64,000 nt of DNA, from NCBI GenBank assembly GCA_947626755.1, contig CANQTP010000003.1, positions 47,791 through 111,790 on the forward strand, in the 5' to 3' direction. Source of the DNA: an uncultured Clostridia bacterium. GTDB taxonomy: Bacteria; Bacillota; Clostridia; Oscillospirales; Ruminococcaceae. Positions within the stretch are counted from its first letter, which is position 1, and each line of letters starts with the position of its first letter. A program made the translations under genes and the position numbers. The notes beneath the pieces are model-generated. The model was not told where the DNA came from, ran no database searches, and saw only the letters and a list, made by a program, of their open reading frames with translations. Shown one piece after another: positions 34,731 to 43,523 of this stretch.

Positions 34731-35591
34731 TTAAAGATACAGGATCGCCAGCATTACCGCAAAATATATCATGCAAAGCAGAAGAAGCACTTTATCATGA
34801 AGCAGGACTTCCACAGGGTCGCCGTCTGGGTCCTGTTCTATGTCAAGACTGTACTTCATTGAAATGAGCATTACGATCGGTACGGTAAAGACTATATTTC
34901 CGTTTTCGTAAAGAGCGGCGGTTTTTTCGTCCATGCTCCATAGTGCATAGAAAATATTCGCCATTGTAATGCACATTGTCATATTTCTGTCAAGGAAGTC
35001 TACGGTATAGAATTTCAATACCTGTCTTGTTTCGCCGCCGCTTATGCGTTTCAGCTCGTTCCTTCGCTTTCCGAAAGCAAAGAAGAAGGAAAGCGCGATC
35101 ACGGTAAGATAAAGCCAGTTTGAAATTGTTATTCCGGTTATAAGTGCGCCGTAAAGTATTCTTATAAAAAATCCCGAAACAAGCACGGCAATATCCGCAA
35201 TGGGTATATTTTTTAAACCCATACTGTAAGCGATATTGAGAATTATGTACGCTATCGGCAGCAGGCTTAACATCAAGCCGAAACGTATGATCCCGCACAG
35301 CAGTGCAAGCGCAAGGAAAACTGCCGCGATCACTGCTGCTGTTTTTACCGGGATCGTTCCCGCGGCTATGGGACGGTTTTTCTTTGTGGGGTGGAGCATA
35401 TCGGCTTCTCTGTCTCGTATGTCGTTTATAATGTACACAAACGACGATATAAGACAGAATATTATAAATCCTGCAAGTCCGCTTATGAATTTTTCAGCAT
35501 TGAAAAGCTGTCCGCTGCAAACAAGTGCGGCGAATACGAGGATATTTTTTACATAATGTTTTGCACGGATAAGATCTAAATATTTTTTCAT
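34731..35591 (-). CDS. UbiA-family prenyltransferase, decaprenyl-phosphate phosphoribosyltransferase-like
   Basis: 286 residues, eight or nine membrane helices. The first Asp-rich motif is NDIRDREAD followed by HPTKKNRPIAAG, the form found in decaprenyl-phosphate phosphoribose synthase (DPPR synthase, UbiA of mycobacteria) rather than in quinone enzymes. The second conserved region is YSMGLKNIPIADIAVLVSGF. DPPR synthase moves phosphoribose from PRPP onto a polyprenyl phosphate. It follows three paralogous membrane proteins on the same strand, 17 bases after the last. Confidence 0.82.
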   Translation of the reverse strand: MKKYLDLIRAKHYVKNILVFAALVCSGQLFNAEKFISGLAGFIIFCLISSFVYIINDIRDREADMLHPTKKNRPIAAGTIPVKTAAVIAAVFLALALLCGIIRFGLMLSLLPIAYIILNIAYSMGLKNIPIADIAVLVSGFFIRILYGALITGITISNWLYLTVIALSFFFAFGKRRNELKRISGGETRQVLKFYTVDFLDRNMTMCITMANIFYALWSMDEKTAALYENGNIVFTVPIVMLISMKYSLDIEQDPDGDPVEVLLHDKVLLLLCMIYFAVMLAILYL

Positions 35592-35608
35592 AATATTTCA
35601 CCATTTTA

Positions 35609-37321
35609 TTACATTTGCGGCGGGTAATTTTCTGCAAGAAAATTTATCATATCCATTATTCCGGGGATATTTACCGCAAGCAGATATACCGAAGTTCCCA
35701 CGCTGAGGACGGGAAGTATAAACTTGCATTTAAACTTTTCGCAGATCCGTTCGGCAAGTTGGAAGAGCAGCACAAAAAATGCCCAGCCGAAATATATTGA
35801 ATAAAGTATCAAGCCGTTTTCGGCAGTTCCCCAGCCGATTATTACAGTTATGAAAAACGAAAAGCATATCCAGAATGCGGATATTTTAGAAATTGTTTTT
35901 TTGCGGTTTATTAAAAAGCTTACTGCGCAGAAGATGAGTATTATAAGTCCTGCAATGTTCAGATGTTCCGCAGGAGCAAGCTGCCATGAAAGACATTCCG
36001 GTGTATGTATGTTTGGTATGGCAGCGGATTCGGGGGAAACAAAATAATTTTTTATAAAAACAATATACTGAAATATTTTATCCGAAAAGCTTAAATTTTG
36101 TCCTGAAAAATCAGATATTTCCGAGAACATTATCAATACGTCAATTTTTCCGAATGCAAGTATGATCGCAATAAATGTAATTCCCTGCTTTACAAGTTCT
36201 CTGAGCAACGGCAGAAATTTTTTGTTATAATTCAAATAAATATCATATGGGACAAGTGCAAGACTTGTGAGTATTGTGCCGCCTGCTGCGCAAGTCATAA
36301 ATGCTCCCGCTCTTTTATTTCTGCAAAGAAAATATATGAAAAGCGAAAGCCAGAAATATGATATTATGTATTGCTCTGCCATAACGGAGAAAAGCATATA
36401 GCTGTAAACGCAGAATGACAACAGCATAAAACATACGCGTTTCTGAGGTGTAAGATCAATTGCTTTTGCCAACAAAAAATTTGAACAGGCAAAAATCGGT
36501 GTCTGTATTGCCGTAACGGCAGTGTACATTGCGGCATCGGGAATTCTGAGAATTGATGATATAAAATATACGGGACTTATAAACGGAGATGCAAAAAGCG
36601 CAAGCAATGGGTGCTTGATGCCGTTCCCTTCCGGGTTCTGATATGTTTTAAAGTACAATACCCATGGCGTGTCGGAGGTATAGACCGTATCGGCGCTTGT
36701 TGTTCTGATGTTATAGAACGCTGTGGATCTGCTGAAAGCAAATATTACAAGCGCACATGATGCAAGTATGCATATTGTGTATAAAATTATTTCGGGACTT
36801 GTTATATCTGAAAATATCCTGTTTTCCGAAAACAAAGAAGTAAGCTTTTTCCAGAATAAAACCATGCATATATAAACAAAGTATACCGAAATTGTCGGGA
36901 GAATAAGGAAGCAAATATAAATAAAATCTTCGGAAAAAAGCCGTAATATCCTGCCGCCGAGAATATCGTTGCGGATACAGGTAAATACATTTTCGAGCCA
37001 TACGGTACAGAAGCATACGCTTAAAGCCGCAAGGAGAGAAAAAATTTTTATAATGATCGGTTCATTTTTTATATGTTCCCGAAGTTTGCTTGCCTGTGAA
37101 GCAAAAAGAGTTATAAATGTTATTGAGATCAGAGCGGAGATAAGTCCTGTGCTGTCCTCGCCGCGGTGATCTATAGCAAAAGCTATCCCGGATATAAGGA
37201 ACAGCATATTGCTTTTCAGATTTGCTGCTATCTGTTTAGTATCGCGGACAGTCAGCCGGTCATCGGCGATCTCACGGAAAAACAAGGATATTTTGTTTTT
37301 TGATGTTTCCGTTTTATCCAT
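35609..37321 (-). CDS. Polytopic membrane protein, paralogue A of a tandem triplet (GT-C-like?)
   Basis: 570 residues, about 12 hydrophobic helices after a short cytosolic N-terminus (ISLFFREIADDRLTVRDTK). Between helices lies YTSDTPWVLYFKTYQ, then IKHPLLALFASPFISPVYF, an acidic-residue loop and HPL motif reminiscent of GT-C glycosyltransferases that use polyprenyl-linked sugars. That assignment is inference; no Pfam family is recognised with confidence. It shares architecture and much sequence with the next two genes and is the most divergent copy. A GAAAGGAAC site precedes the ATG. Confidence 0.7.
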   Translation of the reverse strand: MDKTETSKNKISLFFREIADDRLTVRDTKQIAANLKSNMLFLISGIAFAIDHRGEDSTGLISALISITFITLFASQASKLREHIKNEPIIIKIFSLLAALSVCFCTVWLENVFTCIRNDILGGRILRLFSEDFIYICFLILPTISVYFVYICMVLFWKKLTSLFSENRIFSDITSPEIILYTICILASCALVIFAFSRSTAFYNIRTTSADTVYTSDTPWVLYFKTYQNPEGNGIKHPLLALFASPFISPVYFISSILRIPDAAMYTAVTAIQTPIFACSNFLLAKAIDLTPQKRVCFMLLSFCVYSYMLFSVMAEQYIISYFWLSLFIYFLCRNKRAGAFMTCAAGGTILTSLALVPYDIYLNYNKKFLPLLRELVKQGITFIAIILAFGKIDVLIMFSEISDFSGQNLSFSDKIFQYIVFIKNYFVSPESAAIPNIHTPECLSWQLAPAEHLNIAGLIILIFCAVSFLINRKKTISKISAFWICFSFFITVIIGWGTAENGLILYSIYFGWAFFVLLFQLAERICEKFKCKFILPVLSVGTSVYLLAVNIPGIMDMINFLAENYPPQM

Positions 37322-37354
37322 TGTGTGTTGTTCCTTTCTGAGAACTCTGATATT

Positions 37355-39064
37355 TTATGGACTTGGCGGGTAATTTTCCGTAATGAAATTTATCATATCC
37401 GTTATCCCGGAGATATTTACCGCAAGCAGATATGCCGAAGTTCCCACACTGAGAACGGGAAGCAAGGGTCTGCATTTTATTTTTTCACAAATAAATTCCG
37501 CAAGCTGAAAGAGCAGTACCAAAAATGCCCAGCCGAAATATATTGAATAAAGTATCAAGCCGTTTTCGGGAGTTCCCCAACCGATCATCACTGTTACAAA
37601 GAATGAAAAACATATCCATAATGCTGATATTATAGAAATTCTTTTTTTGCGGTTTATGTAAAAGCTCACCGCACAGAGAATAAGTATTATCAGTCCTGCA
37701 ATGTTCAGATGTTCAGCAGGGACAAGCTGCCATGAAATGAGACCAAAATAGTTTATTTGAGGTGAAGCTTCCGGTGATACAAAATAGTTTTTTATAAAGG
37801 CAAAATACTGAAATATTTTATTTGAAAATTCAACATCACGTCCGGTAAATCGCATCATCATATTTATCTGTGAACGTAAGCTTATGATAACGTTTGTTCT
37901 TCCAAAAGCGATCATTACTGTCAGGAAGAAAATGCCTTGTTTTATTGTTTCCGTGATAACAGTGTGCAGTTTCTTGTCTGAATTTATATACACGTCATAC
38001 GGCACAAGTACAAGACCTGTCAGAAGTGTTCCGCCGACAGCGCAGGTCATAAATGTACCTGCTCTTTTATTTCTGCAAAGGAGGAATATGAAAAGTGAGA
38101 TCCAGAAATATGAGATTATATATTGCTCAGTCACAAAAGAAAACAGTATATAACTGTATGTACAGAAAGATACAAGCATGAAGCATGATCTTATTTTCGG
38201 GGTAAGATCCATAGCTTTTGAAAGCAGGATATTTGAAATAATAAATATCGGAAGCTGAATTATAGTAACTGCGCAATTTCTTGCAACGATCGGTATTTGC
38301 AGCAGCGCCGATATAAAATATACCGGGCTTATAAACGGAGAAGCAAAAAGATGAAACAGCGGGTGTCTTATTTGATTTACAAACATAGATTGATATGATT
38401 TATAATTTAATACCCACGAAGAATCGGCAGTATAAATTATATCCTCTTTCAGATTGTAGTTATATAATCCCACCGAAGTGTTGAATGCAAAAACAATAAG
38501 CAGGCTGAATGCAATAATAAATACAGTATATAAAATTATTTCCGGCTTGGTAATATCGGAAAGTATTTTATTTTCCGAAAATACAGAACTAAGCTTTTCC
38601 CGGAATAAAACCATGCATACATAAACAAAGTATACCGAAATTGTCGGGATAATAAGGTAACAAATATAAATAAAATCTTCGGTAAAAAGCTGTATTATCC
38701 TGCCGCCGAAAATATCATCATGAATGCATTTGAATACATTGTCAGAAGTGCCGTAGCATACTCCCATTGCCGCAAGAAGCGAGATAAGTTTTATAACAAA
38801 CGGACTGTTTTTTATGCGTTCCCTGAGCGCGCTTGCCTGAGATGCAAATAAAATCATAAATGCCGGCATTATTATAAGCGCTATCATTTCAAAAATATGA
38901 TAACTGCGGTTATTTATTGCAAATGCTATTCCTGATAATATGAAAAACATATTGCTTTTCAGATTTGTAATTATCTGCTTATTGTCGCGTACGGTCAGCC
39001 ACTCATCGGCGATCTCGCGGAAAAACAAAGATATTTTATTTTTTGATGTTTCCGTTTTATCCAT
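37355..39064 (-). CDS. Polytopic membrane protein, paralogue B of a tandem triplet (GT-C-like?)
   Basis: 569 residues from the ATG at 39064; an upstream in-frame TTG (39088) is less likely, since AGAAAGGA lies between them and paralogue A uses the same site. The N-terminal segment SLFFREIADEWLTVRDNKQI is shared with the other copies. The central loop is YTADSSWVLNYKSYQ followed by IRHPLFHLFASPFISPVYF. About 600 bases of its coding region (37674-38272) are identical to paralogue C. Probably a membrane glycan or lipid-linked sugar enzyme, but unproven. Confidence 0.7.
   Translation of the reverse strand: MDKTETSKNKISLFFREIADEWLTVRDNKQIITNLKSNMFFILSGIAFAINNRSYHIFEMIALIIMPAFMILFASQASALRERIKNSPFVIKLISLLAAMGVCYGTSDNVFKCIHDDIFGGRIIQLFTEDFIYICYLIIPTISVYFVYVCMVLFREKLSSVFSENKILSDITKPEIILYTVFIIAFSLLIVFAFNTSVGLYNYNLKEDIIYTADSSWVLNYKSYQSMFVNQIRHPLFHLFASPFISPVYFISALLQIPIVARNCAVTIIQLPIFIISNILLSKAMDLTPKIRSCFMLVSFCTYSYILFSFVTEQYIISYFWISLFIFLLCRNKRAGTFMTCAVGGTLLTGLVLVPYDVYINSDKKLHTVITETIKQGIFFLTVMIAFGRTNVIISLRSQINMMMRFTGRDVEFSNKIFQYFAFIKNYFVSPEASPQINYFGLISWQLVPAEHLNIAGLIILILCAVSFYINRKKRISIISALWICFSFFVTVMIGWGTPENGLILYSIYFGWAFLVLLFQLAEFICEKIKCRPLLPVLSVGTSAYLLAVNISGITDMINFITENYPPSP
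37674..38272. repeat. Long direct repeat, copy 1 (identical to 39423-40021)
   Basis: Read base by base, this 599-bp stretch inside paralogue B is identical to 39423-40021 inside paralogue C, at a constant offset of 1749. Scattered differences begin immediately outside both ends. This sharp edge points to recent gene conversion. Confidence 0.9.
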
Positions 39065-39103
39065 TGTTTGTTTTGTTCCTTTCTGCAAGTTGTTGCCATT
39101 TTA

Positions 39104-40843
39104 TTACATTTGGGGGGGGTAATTTCTGGAAAGAAAATTTATCATATTCATTATCCCCGTGATATTTACCGCAAGGAGATATGCCGAAGTTCCCACACTG
39201 AGGACCGGAAGCAAGGGTCTGCATTTTATTTTTTCACAAATAAATTCCGCAAGCTGAAAAAGCAGCACAAGAAATGCCCAGCCGAAATATATTGAATAAA
39301 GTATCAATCCGTTTTCCGGAGTTCCCCAACCGATCATCACAGTTATGAAAAACGAAAAGCATATCCAGAATGCTGATATTATAGAAATTCTTTTCCTGCG
39401 GTTTATGTAAAAGCTTACTGCGCAGAGAATAAGTATTATCAGTCCTGCAATGTTCAGATGTTCAGCAGGGACAAGCTGCCATGAAATGAGACCAAAATAG
39501 TTTATTTGAGGTGAAGCTTCCGGTGATACAAAATAGTTTTTTATAAAGGCAAAATACTGAAATATTTTATTTGAAAATTCAACATCACGTCCGGTAAATC
39601 GCATCATCATATTTATCTGTGAACGTAAGCTTATGATAACGTTTGTTCTTCCAAAAGCGATCATTACTGTCAGGAAGAAAATGCCTTGTTTTATTGTTTC
39701 CGTGATAACAGTGTGCAGTTTCTTGTCTGAATTTATATACACGTCATACGGCACAAGTACAAGACCTGTCAGAAGTGTTCCGCCGACAGCGCAGGTCATA
39801 AATGTACCTGCTCTTTTATTTCTGCAAAGGAGGAATATGAAAAGTGAGATCCAGAAATATGAGATTATATATTGCTCAGTCACAAAAGAAAACAGTATAT
39901 AACTGTATGTACAGAAAGATACAAGCATGAAGCATGATCTTATTTTCGGGGTAAGATCCATAGCTTTTGAAAGCAGGATATTTGAAATAATAAATATCGG
40001 AAGCTGAATTATAGTAACTGCACAATCTCTTGCAATGTTCGGTATTTGCAGCAGCGTCGATATAAAATATACCGGGCTTATAAACGGAGAGGCAAAAAGA
40101 TGAAACAGCGGGTGTTTTATTTTATTTACAAACATAGATTGATATGATTTATAATATAATACCCACGAAGAGTCTACTGTATAAATTATATCCTCTCTCA
40201 GACTGTAGTTATATAATCCTTCCGAAGTGTTGAATGCAAAAACGATAAGCAGGCTGAATGCAATAATAAATACAGTATATAAAATTATTTCCGGCTTGGT
40301 AATATCCGAAAGTATTTTATTTTCTGAAAATATGGAAATAAGTTTTTTCCAGAATAAAACCATGCATACATAAACAAAATATATCGAAAGTAAAAGTATT
40401 GGAGTGATAAGATAATAAAAATATATGAAATCTTCTGTAAAAAGCTGTATTATCCTGCCGCCGTAAATATCATCGTCAATGCACTTGAATACGGAGTCGA
40501 GCCATAAAGTGCTAAAACATACTCCCATTGCCGCAAGAAGTGAGATAAGTTTTATAAAAAAATTGCTGCTCTTTACGCGCTTCCGAAGCGAACTTGCCTG
40601 AGATGCGAATATGATCACAAGCAGACCCATTATCAACGCCGAGATCATTTCTGTATGATTGCTGCCTTTGTGATCGTACGCAAATACTATTCCCGAAAGA
40701 AGGAACAGCATATTGCTTTTCAGATTTGCTGCTATGTGTTTAGTATCACGGACAGTCAGCCACTCATCGGCGATCTCACGGAAGAATGCCGACAAAGAAC
40801 TTAAAAATTTATTTCCGTTTTTTGACATTTTTTGATCGTCCAT
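39104..40843 (-). CDS. Polytopic membrane protein, paralogue C of a tandem triplet (GT-C-like?)
   Basis: 579 residues, first of the three in transcription order. It has a slightly longer N-terminus (MDDQKMSKNGNKFLSSLSAF) before the shared FFREIADEWLTVRDTKHI. The central motif is YTVDSSWVLYYKSYQ then IKHPLFHLFASPFISPVYF. The stretch around residues 275-474 is almost wholly identical to paralogue B. An AAAGGGGAA Shine-Dalgarno precedes the ATG. The run of co-directional genes beginning here reaches at least to the UbiA-like gene. Confidence 0.7.
   Translation of the reverse strand: MDDQKMSKNGNKFLSSLSAFFREIADEWLTVRDTKHIAANLKSNMLFLLSGIVFAYDHKGSNHTEMISALIMGLLVIIFASQASSLRKRVKSSNFFIKLISLLAAMGVCFSTLWLDSVFKCIDDDIYGGRIIQLFTEDFIYFYYLITPILLLSIYFVYVCMVLFWKKLISIFSENKILSDITKPEIILYTVFIIAFSLLIVFAFNTSEGLYNYSLREDIIYTVDSSWVLYYKSYQSMFVNKIKHPLFHLFASPFISPVYFISTLLQIPNIARDCAVTIIQLPIFIISNILLSKAMDLTPKIRSCFMLVSFCTYSYILFSFVTEQYIISYFWISLFIFLLCRNKRAGTFMTCAVGGTLLTGLVLVPYDVYINSDKKLHTVITETIKQGIFFLTVMIAFGRTNVIISLRSQINMMMRFTGRDVEFSNKIFQYFAFIKNYFVSPEASPQINYFGLISWQLVPAEHLNIAGLIILILCAVSFYINRRKRISIISAFWICFSFFITVMIGWGTPENGLILYSIYFGWAFLVLLFQLAEFICEKIKCRPLLPVLSVGTSAYLLAVNITGIMNMINFLSRNYPPQM
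39423..40021. repeat. Long direct repeat, copy 2 (identical to 37674-38272)
   Basis: Partner of the 599-bp identical tract in the neighbouring paralogue. Deletion between the two copies by recombination would fuse paralogues B and C in frame, because the offset of 1749 is divisible by three. Confidence 0.9.
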
Positions 40844-40889
40844 AAATTTTCCCCTTTTGCAGTTTTATAATTTCCCCTATACAATAAAA

Positions 40890-40912
40890 TCCGCGCTGAA
40901 AGCCAACGCGGA
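40890..40912 (-). terminator. Hairpin ending the tRNA-Thr/repeat transcript (probable terminator)
   Basis: TCCGCG (40890-40895) pairs with CGCGGA (40907-40912). On the minus strand the stem is followed by ATTTTATT, a modest T-rich tail. It stands between the tandem repeats and paralogue C, both read on the minus strand. Confidence 0.5.
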
Positions 40913-40982
40913 CTCGATGTAAATTTTTGTCAGAACAGTTTCAAAAAGATTAAGCTTAACTTGGAGACACGGGAACATTTCG

Positions 40983-41311
40983 CAAAGAATAAACGCCTCC
41001 AAGCTGCAACTTGACTTTACAGCCAAGTTAAAGCAAAACTTAAATAGTTAAAGCTAAGCTTGAAAGTTTATACTTTCTTCACAAAGAACATATGCCTCCA
41101 AGCTACAGCTTGACTTTATAGCCAAGTTAAAGCAAAACTTAAATAGTTAAAGCTAAGCTTGAAAGTTCATACTTCTATTTGTAAAGAATGTATGCATCCA
41201 AGCTACAGCTTGACTTTACAGCCAAGTTAAAGCAAAACTTAAATAGTTAAAGCTAAGCTTGAAAGTTTATACTTTCTTCACAAAGAACATATGCCTCCAA
41301 GCTTCAGCTTG
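40983..41311. repeat. Tandem repeat, ~99-100 bp unit, three full copies plus a partial
   Basis: Units begin at about 40983, 41082, 41182 and 41281 (the last partial, running up to the tRNA). A degenerate piece lies further out from about 40950. Each unit carries a near-palindrome (CAAGCT..AGCTTG) and a second pairing (CTTGGC with GTCAAG). Copies differ at only a few positions. No ORF or known element is seen, and this explains most of the 470-base gap 40844-41312. The array is directly downstream of tRNA-Thr on the minus strand. Confidence 0.9.
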
Positions 41312-41312
41312 G

Positions 41313-41388
41313 TGGAGCTGGAAACGTGACTTGAACACGCGACCTGCGCATTACGAATGCGCTGCTCTACCAACTGAGCTATTCCAGC
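41313..41388 (-). tRNA. tRNA-Thr (anticodon CGT)
   Basis: On the minus strand a complete cloverleaf can be folded: acceptor GCTGGAA with TTCCAGC, D-arm GCTCAGTTGGTAGAGC, anticodon stem GCGCA/TGCGC around loop TTCGTAA (anticodon CGT, reading ACG), and a T-arm with TTCAAGT. The discriminator is T and the CCA end is encoded at 41315-41313. Confidence 0.95.
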
Positions 41389-41404
41389 ATGACTAACATA
41401 TATT

Positions 41405-41433
41405 ATTATATATTGGTTTTGAAAAAAAGTCAA
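41405..41433 (-). promoter_or_regulatory. Promoter for tRNA-Thr
   Basis: On the minus strand TTGACT (41433-41428), a 17-base spacer and TATAAT (41410-41405) form a near-perfect sigma-70-type promoter. The tRNA 5' end is 17 bases beyond the -10 box. Confidence 0.85.
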
Positions 41434-41452
41434 GAGAAATTTTCAAATTTAT

Positions 41453-41481
41453 TTGAAATTTACAGAATAATATGTTATAAT
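41453..41481 (+). promoter_or_regulatory. Promoter for the S26-like gene
   Basis: TTGAAA (41453-41458), 17 bases, then TATAAT (41476-41481). It diverges from the tRNA-Thr promoter. The start codon is 72 bases downstream, behind CGGAGGAT. Confidence 0.8.
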
Positions 41482-41552
41482 GATTCTATAGGTGTCGATA
41501 TGGGCGGTGTAATGCCCGAAAAATCGGCAAATTCTGGCTTCGGAGGATATTT

Positions 41553-42854
41553 ATGTCAAGAACTAAGAAAAAAGTATCGGCTTTTACGGTCGTTGAGATA
41601 ATCCTTATCGTTATTCTGGTACTGGTAATGATAACCATGCTTGCGGTAAATTTCATGTTCAAGAACAAAAACAGCGCGGTATCTCTGTTCGGGTACAGCT
41701 TTTACAATACAAAAGCATCTAATATGCTTCCCAATATTCCCCAGAATACTCTTGTAATTGCCAAGACTTCCGAGAAGGACAACATCGAAGAAGGCTCGGT
41801 AATTCTCTGCAAGATCGGCGAAAGCACGATCCTGACGCGAATTTACAGCCTTGACGAGAAAGACGGGCAGAAGATATATGTGGCAAAGTATGACAACGAT
41901 AAGCCCGAAGATAACCGCTTTTTCAATGTCAGCCCCGATGCGGTAATTGCAAAGGCTGTCTGGCAGATAGACGGATTCGGACATTTTATTGACTTTGCTT
42001 CATCAACGGTGGGGATCATCATAGCCGTTGTGATACCGCTGATATTCATAATCGCCATACAGGTGGCAAGGATACTCAGTATCCACAGGCTTGAGGACGA
42101 AGCCGCTTCTCTTGATGATATTGACGAATTCATGACTTCCCGCGAAGAGGATTCGCCGTCGCCTGTAACGTTTTCAGAGCCGAAATTCATTGAGGATATT
42201 ACGGGAAACTTCTCAAAGCTGAATCAGCCGGGAGTTACCGCTTATAAGGAGGAACGGGAAGCGGAGCGTCCGCCCGAGAAAGTCCTTTCCGTTGACGGCA
42301 GGGGAAAAGCTGCATATGTGGAGCGTAAACCCGACGCTTCGCCTTCGGACAGTTCACCGTTATATACATATGACCGCATTTCCAAGGAAAGACAGCAGCA
42401 GAAAGAACCTGCCGCCGTGGGCGCAAAAGCCGTTTCAAAGGACGATCTTTACGTCAACAGACCCACGCGGATAGTCAATGAACACCCCGCCGCGGACGAG
42501 TTTTTCAAAAAATATGCTCCCAAGCAGGAGCCTGAGCCTGATTTTGAAAAAGGCGAGCCTGTGGTTTTCACTCCGCACCTGAGCAATATCATTCCCGAAA
42601 GTATCGCGGCTGTTCAGGAAAAGACAGATTCTCCCAAAAAGCCTGCAACATTTGACGAAAGCGTCAAGACGTATTTTGACAAGAAATATGTCCCCGCCGA
42701 GGAGAAGCCCGCGCCTTCCGTAAAGGCGGCTATCCCCGAAAATGCCGTTCTGCCCAAGGAAACTATCGCTCCGCCGAGAAAAGCCCGCAGCAACAAGGCT
42801 GTGGCGGAACTTATGAGCATTATCGACGCGGAAGAAACAAAAATGAAAAAGTAG
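41553..42854 (+). CDS. Signal-peptidase I (S26B/SipW)-like membrane protein, probably inactive
   Basis: 433 residues. TM helix at about 11-33, an S26-like extracytoplasmic domain at about 45-145, a second TM at about 151-172, then a 250-residue disordered, charged cytosolic tail. The domain aligns to SipW-type signal peptidases (ASNMLPNIPQNTLVIAK; IEEGSVILCKIGESTILTRI; AKYDNDKPEDN). The active serine of the SMxP motif is Asn58 and the His of the THR(I/V) motif is Thr95, so catalysis should be lost. Strong promoter upstream. It may be a scaffold or substrate-binding pseudo-peptidase; the call rests on alignment by eye. Confidence 0.7.
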   Translation: MSRTKKKVSAFTVVEIILIVILVLVMITMLAVNFMFKNKNSAVSLFGYSFYNTKASNMLPNIPQNTLVIAKTSEKDNIEEGSVILCKIGESTILTRIYSLDEKDGQKIYVAKYDNDKPEDNRFFNVSPDAVIAKAVWQIDGFGHFIDFASSTVGIIIAVVIPLIFIIAIQVARILSIHRLEDEAASLDDIDEFMTSREEDSPSPVTFSEPKFIEDITGNFSKLNQPGVTAYKEEREAERPPEKVLSVDGRGKAAYVERKPDASPSDSSPLYTYDRISKERQQQKEPAAVGAKAVSKDDLYVNRPTRIVNEHPAADEFFKKYAPKQEPEPDFEKGEPVVFTPHLSNIIPESIAAVQEKTDSPKKPATFDESVKTYFDKKYVPAEEKPAPSVKAAIPENAVLPKETIAPPRKARSNKAVAELMSIIDAEETKMKK

Positions 42855-42861
42855 GTATTTT

Positions 42862-43503
42862 ATGGCAAATAAAGGAATAATTTTCGATCTGGACGGAACA
42901 TTGTGGGATTCTTCGGAACAGGTGGTAAAGTCGTGGAATGAAGCACTTGCACAGCGTCCCGAGACAGATCTTCAGATAACTGTCAGCGATATGCAGGGCT
43001 ATATGGGTAAGACTCTTGAAAAGATCGCGGAGCTGATGATGCCCGACATTCCCTATGAACTGCGCATGGATATTATGAAAGACTGCTGCGAAAATGAGAA
43101 CCGCTATCTGCTTTCACACGGCGGAAAGCTTTTCCCCGAACTGGAAAACGTGCTTGCAAGGCTTTCGGAAAAGTACAAGCTGTTTATTGTCAGCAATTGC
43201 CAGAGCGGCTATATAGAAGTCTTTCTGGAATACCATAAGCTGGGAAAATATTTCACCGACACGGAATGTCCCGGGGGAAGCGGTCTTGAAAAGGCGGGAA
43301 ATATCCGCCTTGTTTCGGAGCGGAACGGTCTGGAAAGAGCAGTTTACATAGGCGATACCCAAGGCGACTGCGATTCCGCGGAAGAAGCGGGAGTAACTTT
43401 CATACACGCGGCATACGGTTTCGGGACGATAGATCACAAAGTCCCCGAAGTGCATTCGCTGACAGAAATTGAAGCGGCTGTAAGACCGTTTCTGGACGAA
43501 TAA
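42862..43503 (+). CDS. HAD-superfamily hydrolase (phosphoglycolate phosphatase-like)
   Basis: 213 residues. Motif I is FDLDGTLWDSS with the nucleophile Asp, motif II is LFIVSNCQSG, and motif IV is YIGDTQGDCDSAEEAG. The alpha-helical cap between motifs I and II (about 15-85) is of the PGP/beta-phosphoglucomutase type. It hydrolyses a small phosphorylated metabolite that cannot be named from sequence. It starts 7 bases after the S26-like gene and so is probably co-transcribed with it. Confidence 0.9.
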   Translation: MANKGIIFDLDGTLWDSSEQVVKSWNEALAQRPETDLQITVSDMQGYMGKTLEKIAELMMPDIPYELRMDIMKDCCENENRYLLSHGGKLFPELENVLARLSEKYKLFIVSNCQSGYIEVFLEYHKLGKYFTDTECPGGSGLEKAGNIRLVSERNGLERAVYIGDTQGDCDSAEEAGVTFIHAAYGFGTIDHKVPEVHSLTEIEAAVRPFLDE

Positions 43504-43523
43504 GAACGAAAGGAACGTTGAAA

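Noticed and set aside
40950..41311. CRISPR array
   Set aside because: The ~100-bp units are repeated whole, with no variable spacers between short repeats, and no cas genes lie nearby.
41082..41311. Small peptide reading frames inside the tandem repeat (a 7-residue ORF after GGAGG on the minus strand)
   Set aside because: The GGAGG-to-ATG spacing is only 3 bases and the frame is broken in one repeat copy, so translation is unlikely.
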